Part shown: positions 8,546 through 15,921 of the stretch, piece by piece
How positions within the stretch are numbered: the stretch's first letter is position 1
Layout: every line of letters starts with the position of its first letter
Assembly: GCA_024235595.1 (NCBI GenBank)
Contig: JACKMC010000012.1
Span: 1 to 64,000 of the forward strand
Origin: Zoogloeaceae bacterium
GTDB taxonomy: Bacteria; Pseudomonadota; Gammaproteobacteria; Burkholderiales; Rhodocyclaceae
Direction of reading: 5' to 3'
Length of the DNA stretch: 64,000 nucleotides
The notes under the pieces: generated by a model
What the model was told of the DNA's origin: nothing
Database searches by the model: none
What the model saw: only the letters and a program-made list of their open reading frames with translations
Program-made: the position numbers and the translations under genes

Positions 8546-8600
8546 GGCTTGGCTTGGCTTGGCTTGGCTTGGCTTGGCTTGGCTTGGCTTGGCTTGGCTT
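8546..8600. repeat. 11 tandem GGCTT pentamers between divergent defence operons
   Basis: Eleven uninterrupted copies of GGCTT (equivalently TTGGC) lie between the first gene of the qat operon (start 8433, leftward) and abiEi (start about 8712, rightward). Such perfect short tandem repeats change length by slippage. A 5-bp change shifts promoter elements by half a helical turn and shifts any reading frame crossing it. The tract lies within a rightward open frame (8353-8673) encoding repeated Trp/Leu/Gly/Ala, which I do not consider a gene. Confidence 0.95.
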
Positions 8601-8711
8601 GGGTCGCAGGATGATTAGATTGTGCATTAAAAATCAAACCTCATGCTACTTTCTCTGCGCGTTCTTGCGATAGCTCTAGGGGCTGATTTGATTCCGTGCT
8701 ATCTTTATAAC
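8601..8711 (+). promoter_or_regulatory. AT-rich leader and probable promoter region of abiEi-abiEii
   Basis: This stretch is clearly more AT-rich than its surroundings. It contains TATAAC (8706-8711), which resembles a -10 box but directly abuts the ATG at 8712, and an AGGGG (8678-8682) five bases before an in-frame TTG at 8688. These two readings conflict: a promoter using TATAAC would leave no leader, while the TTG start would need an upstream promoter. AbiE antitoxins usually repress their own promoter, so operator sites are expected here. Confidence 0.35.
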
Positions 8712-9470
8712 ATGGATGGAAATTCTAGGCACCAGGTAATCAAGCGGCTGCAGGCGGGACTCCCCCGCGGGGCGCCGTTCGACCTTGCCACCCTGAGCCA
8801 GTTCGGGGTGTCGCCCCAGCTCGCCGCCCACTATGCCGACGGCGGGTGGCTCGTGCGCCTGGCCCATGGCGTCTATGCCTTCCCGAACGATGAGTTCGGG
8901 GTCTACGGTGCGCTGAAGTTCCTGCAACAGCGCGTGCCCGGCCTGCACGTCGGCGGCAAGAGCGCCCTGGCCCTGCAGGGTGTGCGGCACAACCTGGGCA
9001 GCCGGGAGGCGCTGGTGCTGTGGGGCGAGGGTCGCTTTGCGTTGCCGGTCTGGTTCACTTCGCGCTTTCCGGCCCGCTACGTCCACGCCCGCCTGTTCGA
9101 CTGGCCGGATACGGTGCTGGCCGGCAAGACCCTGACCACGCCGCCTGGCCTGCCCGAGGATCTGCGGGTGGCTGCCTCCGAGCGTGCCGTTCTGGAGCTG
9201 CTGTACGAAGCCGGCGTCAAACAGAGCCTCGAAGAGGCCCGCAACCTCTTTGATGGACTGCGTTCCCCCCGCAAGGACTTGCTCGGGCAACTGCTGTCCT
9301 GCTGCGCCAGCGTGAAGGCCGTGCGCCTGTTCCTGACCTGGGCGCGCGAGACCAGCCTCGTGGATGTCGATGCCCTGCTGGAGCAGTACCCGGTTCGCAC
9401 CGGCAGCAACACGCGCTGGATGAGCCGGCTCGATGACGGCACCTTGCTGAGCCTGAGACCTCATGGATAA
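8712..9470 (+). CDS. abiEi: AbiEi-family antitoxin (type IV toxin-antitoxin)
   Basis: This protein of about 252 residues has an N-terminal winged-helix-like region (RHQVIKRLQ, LSQFGVSPQLAAHYADGGWL) and then the conserved HGVYAF and VGGKSALALQG blocks typical of AbiEi antitoxins. AbiEi represses its operon and neutralises the AbiEii nucleotidyltransferase, giving abortive phage infection and ICE stabilisation. The ATG at 8712 lacks a good ribosome site; an in-frame TTG at 8688 preceded by AGGGG is the main alternative, and the frame stays open to an ATG at 8643. The stop overlaps the abiEii start by 8 nt. It faces away from the qat operon across the pentamer tract. Confidence 0.85.
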   Translation: MDGNSRHQVIKRLQAGLPRGAPFDLATLSQFGVSPQLAAHYADGGWLVRLAHGVYAFPNDEFGVYGALKFLQQRVPGLHVGGKSALALQGVRHNLGSREALVLWGEGRFALPVWFTSRFPARYVHARLFDWPDTVLAGKTLTTPPGLPEDLRVAASERAVLELLYEAGVKQSLEEARNLFDGLRSPRKDLLGQLLSCCASVKAVRLFLTWARETSLVDVDALLEQYPVRTGSNTRWMSRLDDGTLLSLRPHG

Positions 9471-10383
9471 GACCTACGCGGACACCGTTCGCCTGCTGCT
9501 GGCCGTCGCGCCCGACGTGTTCGCCAACGACATCTTCGCCATGAAGGGCGGCACGGCCATCAACCTCTTCGTGCGGGACATGCCGCGCCTGTCGGTGGAC
9601 ATCGACGTGGTGTACCTCCCGTGGCAGACGCCGCGCGACGAAGCGCTGCAAGCCATCAACCAGGAGCTGGCCGCCATCGCCACGCGCGTTGCACCACTGG
9701 GCGTGCAGACACGCCTGGTTCGCGCCAAGGACCTGGGGGACACCAAGCTGATCGTCGAGAACGACGCCAGCCAGGTGAAGATCGAGGTCAACGTCGTGTT
9801 CCGATGCAGCGTGCTGCCCGTCGAGCGGCGGGCGCTGAGCGCCAGGACCAGCGATCTGTTCGGCGTGGAGTTCGAGCTGCCGGTTCTGGCGCCGGACGAG
9901 CTGTACGCCAGTAAGCTGGTGGCCGCGCTGGATCGGCAGCACCCGCGCGATCTGTTCGACGTGTGGCAGCTCTTTGAGTCGGGCGACATCAGCGACCGCA
10001 TGGTCGAGTGCTTCGTGATCTATCTGGCGGGCCACAACCGGCCTCCCCACGAAGTGCTGTTCGGCAACGACAAGGACATCGCCGGCGAGTACGAGCGGGC
10101 CTTTGTCGGCATGACCGAAGTGGACTGCTCTCTGGAGAGACTACTCGATGCTCGCGCCAGGATGCGGCGCGAGCTGCCACGGCGACTGAGCACCGCGCAC
10201 AAGCAGTTTCTGAGCGGGCTGGCGCGCGCAGAACCGGACTGGTCGCTGGTGCAGTGCCAGCACGCCGCGCAACTGCCGGCACTGCGCTGGAAGCTCGCCA
10301 ATCTCGAAACCTTCCGCAAGCGCCGTCCCGACGACTTCGCAGCGCAATCCGCCGCCCTCGACGCCGGCTTGGGCCAGAGCTGA
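9463..10383 (+). CDS. abiEii: AbiEii/AbiGii-family nucleotidyltransferase toxin
   Basis: This 306-residue protein carries the DNA-polymerase-beta-like nucleotidyltransferase signature: KGGTAINLF followed by SVDIDVVY, the GG(S/T)...DxD arrangement. Further conserved blocks are VKIEVNVVFR and ELYASKLVAALDRQHPRDLFDVWQL. AbiEii toxins transfer nucleotides (GTP is preferred in studied members) and halt growth when the AbiEi antitoxin fails. It is translationally coupled to abiEi by an 8-nt overlap. Catalytic residues look intact, so the toxin is probably active. Its location next to the relaxase suggests roles in both phage defence and ICE maintenance. Confidence 0.88.
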   Translation: MDKTYADTVRLLLAVAPDVFANDIFAMKGGTAINLFVRDMPRLSVDIDVVYLPWQTPRDEALQAINQELAAIATRVAPLGVQTRLVRAKDLGDTKLIVENDASQVKIEVNVVFRCSVLPVERRALSARTSDLFGVEFELPVLAPDELYASKLVAALDRQHPRDLFDVWQLFESGDISDRMVECFVIYLAGHNRPPHEVLFGNDKDIAGEYERAFVGMTEVDCSLERLLDARARMRRELPRRLSTAHKQFLSGLARAEPDWSLVQCQHAAQLPALRWKLANLETFRKRRPDDFAAQSAALDAGLGQS

Positions 10384-10586
10384 CGAGCGTCCCGCAGCGC
10401 CCCACTTGCCGGGATTTCCCCATGCCGCATTCATTGTGGCGCCCGCGCAGCAGCGGCCCTATACCCAAAGGCTTCCGACAAAGGCCAAAGGGCTGGGAAG
10501 GGGCAAAGGAAGGGCGCCAAGGGGAAAGGCCCTATCCTGAAAAGGCCAAAAGGCGCCCCCGAGCAGCCCGTCATCCGGGGTTCGCC
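10384..10586. other. noncoding, AAAGG-rich region before the relaxase; candidate oriT
   Basis: No gene is supported here; the relaxase frame extends through it but with unlike composition. The strand shown carries about seven AAAGG motifs between 10,467 and 10,552 and a direct repeat GGCCCTAT at 10,455-10,462 and 10,528-10,535. Transfer origins are often found next to MobH relaxase genes, and purine-rich direct repeats are a plausible relaxosome binding pattern. This is a candidate only; no nic site was recognised. Confidence 0.35.
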
Positions 10587-12422
10587 ATGCTCTCGCTGTT
10601 CCAGCGCAAAAGGGTGCCACCCACCTCCGGCACACCGCCAACATCAGCCATCGAAACTCCGAAAGGGTTGGCGCGGCCGGAGTCGGCCGCATCGCTGCTG
10701 GCCACGCCGCGCCGGCAGAAACTGCTGGAACACATCTGGCAGCGCACATCGCTCTCGCGCCGGCAGTTCGCCACGCTCTACCTCGCCCCACTGGAGCGCT
10801 ACGCCGAGCTGGTCCAGCAGTTCCCGGCCTCCGAGAACCACCACCACGCCTATCCGGGCGGCATGCTGGACCACGGCCTGGAGATCGTCGCCTATGCGCT
10901 GAAATTGCGGCAGTCATACCTGCTGCCTGCGGGCGTCACGCCGGAGGCACAGGCGGCCCAGGCCGAAGCCTGGACCGCAGGCACGGCCTACGCGGCCCTG
11001 CTGCACGACATCGGCAAGATTGCGGTCGATCTGCACGTCGAGCATGCCGACGGCAGCGTCTGGCATCCCTGGCACGGCCCGCTGCGAAAGCCCTACCGCT
11101 TCCGTTACCGAAAGGAGCGTGAGTACCGCCTGCACAGCGCCGCCACCGGGCTGCTCTATGCGCGCCTTCTCGATCGGGACATCTTCGACTGGCTCAGCGG
11201 CTATCCCGACCTCTGGGCCGCGCTGCTGTACGTGCTGGCCGGCCAGTACGAGCACGCCGGCACGCTCGGCGAGCTGGTCGTGCAGGCCGACCAGGCATCG
11301 GTCGCCCAGGAACTCGGCGGCGATCCCAGCAAGGCGCTGGCGGCGCCCAAGCATGCGCTGCAACGCAAATTGCTCGACGGCTTGCGCTACCTGCTCAAGG
11401 AAGAGTTCAAGTTGAACCAGGCCGGCCCGGCGGACGGTTGGCTGACCCAAGACGCCTTGTGGCTGGTGAGCAAGACCGTCTCCGACAAGCTGCGCGCACA
11501 TCTGCTGTCGCAGGGCATCGACGGCATCCCGGCGAGCAATACGGCGGTGTTCAACGTGTTGCAGGATCACGGCATCGTGCAACCGACGCCGGATGGCAAG
11601 GCGATCTGGAAGGCTGCCGTCACCAGCGACGCCGGCTGGTCGCACGCCTTCACCTTCCTGAAACTCTCGCCGGCGATGATCTGGGATGCCGCCGACCGGC
11701 CGGCGCCGTTCGCAGGCCGTGTGCAGGTCGAAGAGGAACAAGCGGAGCCGACGCCGCAGGCGCCGACGGTGGCCGATGGGCCGCGCGCGGAAGGCACCGA
11801 AGCTGCACCCGCGAGCACGGCGCCGATCGCATCCACAGCCACAGACACCGGCGTGGCCGCGCTACTCGACCTGTTGGGCGACACTGCTCCACCCACAGCG
11901 CCTGAGATCGCCGAGGCCGAGCCGGCCCCTTCGACCGTGCCCCCGCCGCAGATGAGCCTCGCGCCTTCCCAGGATCGCGCGGAGCCCTCCGGGGCGCACT
12001 TCATGGCCTGGCTGCGTCAGAGCATCCAGACGCGCAAGCTCATCATCAACGACGCCAAGGCCCTGGTGCATACCGTCGCCGGTACGACCTACCTCGTCAG
12101 CCCCGGCGTGTTCCAGCGCTACGCGCAGGAGTACCTTCAAGTCGCCGCGCTGGCCAAGCAGGAGAAGCTGGAGGGGTGGCAGTGGGTACAGAAGCGCTTC
12201 GAGAAGCTGGGACAGCACCGCAAGCAGCCGAGCGGGCTGAACATCTGGACCTGCGAAGTCACGGGGCCGCGCAAGTCGCGCCGGCTGCACGGCTACCTGC
12301 TCGTCAGCCCGGATGCGCTGTTCCAGGAGACGCCGCCAGACAACCCATACCTGCGGCTCCTCAACGAGGCCGCAAAGCGCGAAGATTCAGCCCTTGGGGG
12401 CAAGGACGACGATCAGGCGTAG
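10587..12422 (+). CDS. traI: MobH-family relaxase (TraI_2 domain)
   Basis: This 611-residue protein starts MLSLFQRKR. The N-terminal TraI_2 domain has the HD-like metal motifs of MobH relaxases: HHHAYPGGMLDHGLEIV around residues 90-106 and LLHDIGKI about 45 residues later. An Ala/Pro/Glu-rich linker (about 375-465) leads to a C-terminal domain (from about 470, HFMAWLRQSIQTRK) seen in ICE relaxases. It nicks oriT and pilots the single strand during transfer. The frame is open from 10,008, inside abiEii, but the ATG at 10,587 fits family length and N-terminus; an ATG at 10,422 is the alternative. Confidence 0.9.
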   Translation: MLSLFQRKRVPPTSGTPPTSAIETPKGLARPESAASLLATPRRQKLLEHIWQRTSLSRRQFATLYLAPLERYAELVQQFPASENHHHAYPGGMLDHGLEIVAYALKLRQSYLLPAGVTPEAQAAQAEAWTAGTAYAALLHDIGKIAVDLHVEHADGSVWHPWHGPLRKPYRFRYRKEREYRLHSAATGLLYARLLDRDIFDWLSGYPDLWAALLYVLAGQYEHAGTLGELVVQADQASVAQELGGDPSKALAAPKHALQRKLLDGLRYLLKEEFKLNQAGPADGWLTQDALWLVSKTVSDKLRAHLLSQGIDGIPASNTAVFNVLQDHGIVQPTPDGKAIWKAAVTSDAGWSHAFTFLKLSPAMIWDAADRPAPFAGRVQVEEEQAEPTPQAPTVADGPRAEGTEAAPASTAPIASTATDTGVAALLDLLGDTAPPTAPEIAEAEPAPSTVPPPQMSLAPSQDRAEPSGAHFMAWLRQSIQTRKLIINDAKALVHTVAGTTYLVSPGVFQRYAQEYLQVAALAKQEKLEGWQWVQKRFEKLGQHRKQPSGLNIWTCEVTGPRKSRRLHGYLLVSPDALFQETPPDNPYLRLLNEAAKREDSALGGKDDDQA

Positions 12423-12448
12423 GCATGCGACCGCTGTGCGGGCCGGCT

Positions 12449-12748
12449 TCAATCTGCGGATGGGGCCGACTCTGCCAGCTTGGCTTCGGTCAGAGTCATC
12501 AAGTGGGCGGAACTGCATTTCAGCGCACGGGCGATCTTGAGGATGAGAGGGAGCGTGGGGACATGCTCGCCGCGCTCGATCTTGCCCATGTGCGACCGTT
12601 CGATGCCGGCCATGTGGGCCAGCGTTTCCTGAGCGATACCCTGGTTGGTTCTTTCTTCCCGCACGGCAGCCCCAAACGCGATGGCTGGTTCCGCTTCGTA
12701 GGTAGTGGTGCCGGTGGGGCGGCCCCTTTGGATCGAACGCTTTGGCAT
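12449..12748 (-). CDS. XRE-family helix-turn-helix regulator
   Basis: This 99-residue protein has a Cro/CI-type HTH in its second half (AVREERTNQGIAQETLAHMAG, then IERSHMGKIERGEHVPTLPLILKIARAL). It is small and has no effector domain, as is common for ICE-borne XRE regulators controlling excision or transfer genes. It starts at an ATG two codons inside a frame that could also begin at a TTG (12,754). It is divergent from the LysR-type effector-domain gene; the roughly 100-bp gap between them has TTTAAAC and GTTAAAC half-sites that could be operators. Confidence 0.85.
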   Translation of the reverse strand: MPKRSIQRGRPTGTTTYEAEPAIAFGAAVREERTNQGIAQETLAHMAGIERSHMGKIERGEHVPTLPLILKIARALKCSSAHLMTLTEAKLAESAPSAD

Positions 12749-12854
12749 TGCCAAGAGCGTCGAACACGGTCACGATTTAAACCACGTTAAACTTAACTCA
12801 TTCAACGGCTTCGAGATCAGTTGCCACGAGTTCACCGCCTGGGGGGAGCTGGAC

Positions 12855-13481
12855 GTGGAATCGAGTGACATCACCGCCGAAATTCGCATGGCCGTCCTCG
12901 GCGAATGGGTGCCTCCCCAGCTCGCCGACGTGCTCGCCCTGCAGCGTGCCGAAGAGCCGGAGACTCACGCCGCCCTGGCCGGATGGACAGATCCCGGTCG
13001 AGGCGCGGAGCTTCCGGGCGATGGCTTCGACTTCGCCCTGTCTGCGGCTGCCTGGCAGTGGCCTGGCTGGATATGTGAGCCGCTGTGGCATGACACGCTG
13101 GCGGTCGCCGTGGCCAAGCGCTCACACCTGCTGGCCTACCGTGAAGTGCCGTGCGAGGAAGTGCTCAAGCAGCCCTTGATCTGCTCGCAGTCCACGGCCG
13201 ATGAACCATGGCGCATGACCGTACAGCGCGTGTTCGATAACGCGCTGCAGGAGCGAGAGCAAACGGTGGAGACATTCGACGTGGCGATGACGCTGGTTGC
13301 CGCCGGGTACGGGATCTCTATTGCACCTGCCGCGAGACTGGCGAGCTACCTACGCCGAGGCATCGCCGTGCGACCGCTGGCCGGCGCACCGACCATCGTG
13401 ACGGCCTACCTGCTTCGCCCTGACGTTTTGCTGGCAGGCTCACGGGCGAGATTCGTTCGACGCGCGCGCTCGCTGTCCTGA
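12855..13481 (+). CDS. LysR-type substrate-binding domain protein without HTH
   Basis: This protein of about 208 residues resembles only the effector-binding half of LysR regulators: EIRMAVLGEWVPPQLADVLALQR at the start, EPLWHDTLAVAVAKRSHLL in the middle, and VETFDVAMTLVAAGYGISIAPAARLASYLRRGIAVRPLAG near the end. No helix-turn-helix precedes it. I chose the GTG at 12,855 because GGGGGAG lies upstream at suitable spacing; the frame extends to 12,705 but would overlap the divergent XRE gene. Stand-alone domains like this occur near relaxase and integrase genes of ICEs. It may modulate a partner regulator, but its function is unknown. Confidence 0.7.
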   Translation: MESSDITAEIRMAVLGEWVPPQLADVLALQRAEEPETHAALAGWTDPGRGAELPGDGFDFALSAAAWQWPGWICEPLWHDTLAVAVAKRSHLLAYREVPCEEVLKQPLICSQSTADEPWRMTVQRVFDNALQEREQTVETFDVAMTLVAAGYGISIAPAARLASYLRRGIAVRPLAGAPTIVTAYLLRPDVLLAGSRARFVRRARSLS

Positions 13482-13497
13482 ACGCGCCCCGCGGACA

Positions 13498-14766
13498 TCA
13501 CTCGCGCTCGATGACTTTCAGCAGTGCCCTGCGCCGCCTGGACAGCGGGCCGAAGGTTTCCATGACCTCGCTCATCGAATCGCCGCGGGCCAGAGCATCC
13601 AGGATGTCAGCCCAGTCCTGCATGATGATCGCCCGCGACGCGATGAACTTCGTGTGGTCATACGGCGCGCGCGAAGAATCCTTCTTCCGCTTCGAGTGCG
13701 CCAGTTGCAGGTCGACCCGATTCTCGGGATAGCTCAACAATCCCAGCAGCGTCGTCGCCGTCGAGCGGAAGCCATGCGACGAGAACTGACCGCCGTAGCC
13801 CATGCGCTCCAACACCTTGTTGAGCGTCGTGGCGGACATCACCTCCCCCGGCTTCCGATAGCTGGGGAACAGCACCTTGCCACCGCCAGTCAGGGCGTGG
13901 AGCTCCTTCAACAGCACGATCGCCTGCTTCGCGAGCGGAACGATGTGAGGCTGGCGCATCTTCATTCGCCCTTCGGGAACCGTCCAGAGGGCATTGTCCA
14001 GATCGAACTCAGACCAGTACGCCTTGCGCAGCTCGGCCGTGCGGACAAACGTCAGCGCCATCAGCCGCAGCGCGATCACGGTAGTCCTGTAGCCCGCATC
14101 GTCCACGCTGTTCAAGAACTTCGGGATGTCCTGCCATGACAGCGGCGGGTTGTGCCGAACCCTCGGGCGCTTCACTGATCGCTTCAGCAACGCAGTCGGG
14201 TCGTTTTCGCAAAGCCCTTCTCCCGATGCGTATGCGAAGAGCTGACCACTCCACTGCCGGATCAAGATCGCCACCGTAGGAGCGCCGCGATCAACCACCC
14301 CTTGGATGATGGGCCGCAGGTGAGATGCCTTGATCGCGCCGATCGGCAGCTTGCCGAGCTTGGGAAACACGTCCTTCTCAAGATAGGCCTTCACCTGGCC
14401 GGCATAGTAGTCGCTCCAATGCACGTTGCTCGCCATCCACCTGCGGGCAACTTCCTCAACGGTGTGCTCGTTCTGCTCGACTTGGTTGGCGATCTTGACC
14501 CGCTTCTCCAGGATCGGATCACGCCCCTCGCGAATCAGGTTGCGCGCCCAATCACGCTCCTGTCGTGCAGCCTCCAGAGTCACCTTGGGGAACGGACCAA
14601 TCGAATAGACCTGCGCGGCGTTACCCAGGCGATACCGATACCACCAGAGCTTGCTTCCATTCGGCTGTATGCGCAGGAACAGGCTGCCGCCATCCCTGAG
14701 CGTGTAGGCCTTGGGCTTGGCTTGCGCCGTCTCGATCTTGCGTACTGTGAGGAGATTGAGAGCCAT
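13498..14766 (-). CDS. int: P4-type tyrosine integrase
   Basis: This 422-residue site-specific recombinase has the N-terminal DUF4102-like arm-binding domain (residues 1-90, LTVRKIETAQAKPKAYTLRDG, LFLRIQPNGSKLWWYRYR), a SAM-like core-binding domain, and a catalytic domain with FVRTAELR, HGFRSTATTLL and a C-terminal PYDH tyrosine followed by the IIMQDWADILDAL tail typical of P4 integrases. The R-H-R-Y set looks complete. It reads inward from the element's right edge, the normal arrangement for an integrase beside its attachment site. It should excise and integrate the ICE. Confidence 0.93.
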   Translation of the reverse strand: MALNLLTVRKIETAQAKPKAYTLRDGGSLFLRIQPNGSKLWWYRYRLGNAAQVYSIGPFPKVTLEAARQERDWARNLIREGRDPILEKRVKIANQVEQNEHTVEEVARRWMASNVHWSDYYAGQVKAYLEKDVFPKLGKLPIGAIKASHLRPIIQGVVDRGAPTVAILIRQWSGQLFAYASGEGLCENDPTALLKRSVKRPRVRHNPPLSWQDIPKFLNSVDDAGYRTTVIALRLMALTFVRTAELRKAYWSEFDLDNALWTVPEGRMKMRQPHIVPLAKQAIVLLKELHALTGGGKVLFPSYRKPGEVMSATTLNKVLERMGYGGQFSSHGFRSTATTLLGLLSYPENRVDLQLAHSKRKKDSSRAPYDHTKFIASRAIIMQDWADILDALARGDSMSEVMETFGPLSRRRRALLKVIERE

Positions 14767-14812
14767 GTGTATAACGCCCTCCAGGGGAATCGTTACTCAC
14801 ATGGTTATACAC
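14767..14812 (-). promoter_or_regulatory. inverted repeat upstream of the integrase
   Basis: GTGTATAAC at 14,767-14,775 and GTTATACAC at 14,804-14,812 form a perfect 9-bp inverted repeat with a 28-nt spacer, the inner arm abutting the integrase ATG. The distal arm contains TATAAC on the integrase-coding strand, usable as a -10 box. A GGAGG lies between the arms. This layout suits autoregulation by the integrase or control by an ICE regulator. Confidence 0.5.
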
Positions 14813-14971
14813 TCTTGCAGTGGCTTGGTCTAGACAACGACAGAACTCGCCGGACTATCAACCATTGTAAATCAGCGTCTTACAGATGCACCCTGGAACT
14901 CAGCGGCACTCCATGGAGCTAAATCTTAGTTGTCTATCATCAGCAGCATGATTTTCAGTCCCGCCAGCCTC
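14813..14971. other. right boundary region of the ICE; attachment site expected
   Basis: This region lies between the integrase promoter and the stop of the first chromosomal gene. It is AT-richer than both sides. I see no tRNA gene or tRNA 3' end on either strand, although P4-type integrases often use one. The attachment core cannot be placed without the left end of the element, which is outside the window. Confidence 0.45.
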
Positions 14972-15805
14972 TCAGCCGGCCTTGTAGGGTTTCATTCCGA
15001 ACACCTCGCGCACTTCGGCCGCCGATGCCAGGGCGAACCCCAATTCGTTGAGCACGCGCGCGAGGCGCCCCACCTGGTCGGCGTTGTCGCGCAGCGGCCG
15101 GCCGTCGGCGGTGGTGATGTTGTTTTCGAAGCCGACCCGGCAATGCCCGCCCGCCAGCGCCGCCTGGGTCACGCAGGCGAGTTCCTGCGGTCCGAACACA
15201 CACACGCTCCAGCGCCAGTCGCCCGGCAGCACTGGCAGGTAGTCGAGCACGTCGCGCGGGCTGCCCGGAGCAGCGCCATTGCGGCCGATCACCAGCAGCA
15301 CGAAGGGGCGGCGCTGCGGCACCCAGCCTGCGTCCCACCAGCGCTGCAAGAGCTGCAACTGCGACCAGTCGTAGACGATGTATTGCGGCACCGTGCCGGC
15401 TGCGGCGGTCTCGGCGAGAAAGTCGCGCACCGCTGCGCTCTGGCTCTCGTCGTCCGGCTCGAGCAGCTCGTTCAGGTTGAGGGATATCATCTCGGGCGCG
15501 AGCGAGCGCTGCACGGCCATCATGTCGGCGGGCGAAAATCTGCCCCCACGTTCTGAACTCGGCTGGATGCAGATGTCGGATGTCGCCCGAACCGCCTCGT
15601 AGGCCTCGCGGTATCGGCCGACGTCGAGGCTGTGCATGCCATCGTCGTCGCGCACGTGCAGGTGCAGGATCGAGGCGCCCGCGGCACGGCTCGCGCGCGC
15701 CGCGGCCACGATCTCCTCGGTACTCAGCGGCAGCGCGCCGTGTTCCCGCTTGGTACGACGCGCGCCGGTCGGCGCCACCGTCACGATCACGCGATTGCGA
15801 TTCAT
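14972..15805 (-). CDS. beta-keto acid cleavage enzyme (BKACE, DUF849 family)
   Basis: This 277-residue TIM-barrel enzyme has the family start VIVTVAPTGA, the zinc-binding HLHVRDDDG (about residues 48-56), a QPSSERGGRF block, and the late VGFENNITTADGRPLRDNADQV segment. BKACE enzymes, including 3-keto-5-aminohexanoate cleavage protein, condense a beta-keto acid with acetyl-CoA and cleave it; the substrate cannot be read from sequence. The gene follows trpE on the same strand, 116 nt downstream with a short ORF between. Its 3' end abuts the ICE, so it may border the integration site. The protein appears complete. Confidence 0.88.
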   Translation of the reverse strand: MNRNRVIVTVAPTGARRTKREHGALPLSTEEIVAAARASRAAGASILHLHVRDDDGMHSLDVGRYREAYEAVRATSDICIQPSSERGGRFSPADMMAVQRSLAPEMISLNLNELLEPDDESQSAAVRDFLAETAAAGTVPQYIVYDWSQLQLLQRWWDAGWVPQRRPFVLLVIGRNGAAPGSPRDVLDYLPVLPGDWRWSVCVFGPQELACVTQAALAGGHCRVGFENNITTADGRPLRDNADQVGRLARVLNELGFALASAAEVREVFGMKPYKAG

Positions 15806-15882
15806 GGGCGCGCCTCGCCGGCCGTGGCCGGCAAGAGACCGGCCGGGCCATCGTCACGAATCTTGAGCGCATCGTCGGGCAT
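15802..15882 (-). CDS. putative 26-residue ORF between trpE and BKACE
   Basis: An ATG at 15,882 is preceded by a perfect AGGAGG five bases upstream, and the ORF's TGA overlaps the BKACE start as ATGA. The peptide begins MPDDALKIRDDGPAG and is acidic, with no motif I recognise. The good ribosome site and coupling suggest it is translated. It could help load ribosomes onto the BKACE gene, or be the remnant of a degraded gene. Confidence 0.4.
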   Translation of the reverse strand: MPDDALKIRDDGPAGLLPATAGEARP

Positions 15883-15921
15883 GCAGGCCTCCTGGCTTGG
15901 CGGGTCGCGTTCGGACGAGAG

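Noticed and set aside
8353..8673. Rightward frame encoding a Trp-Leu-Gly-Leu-Ala repeat across the pentamer tract
   Set aside because: The repetitive peptide is the direct result of the GGCTT tract; no ribosome site or domain supports it, and the flanks overlap the start of the opposite-strand hydrolase gene.
10008..10586. Longer N-terminus for the relaxase
   Set aside because: This part shadows abiEii and then the AAAGG-rich gap; relaxase-like sequence begins at ATG 10,587.
14813..14971. tRNA gene or tRNA fragment at the ICE edge
   Set aside because: No T-arm (GGTTCGA-like), acceptor pairing or CCA end could be found on either strand.
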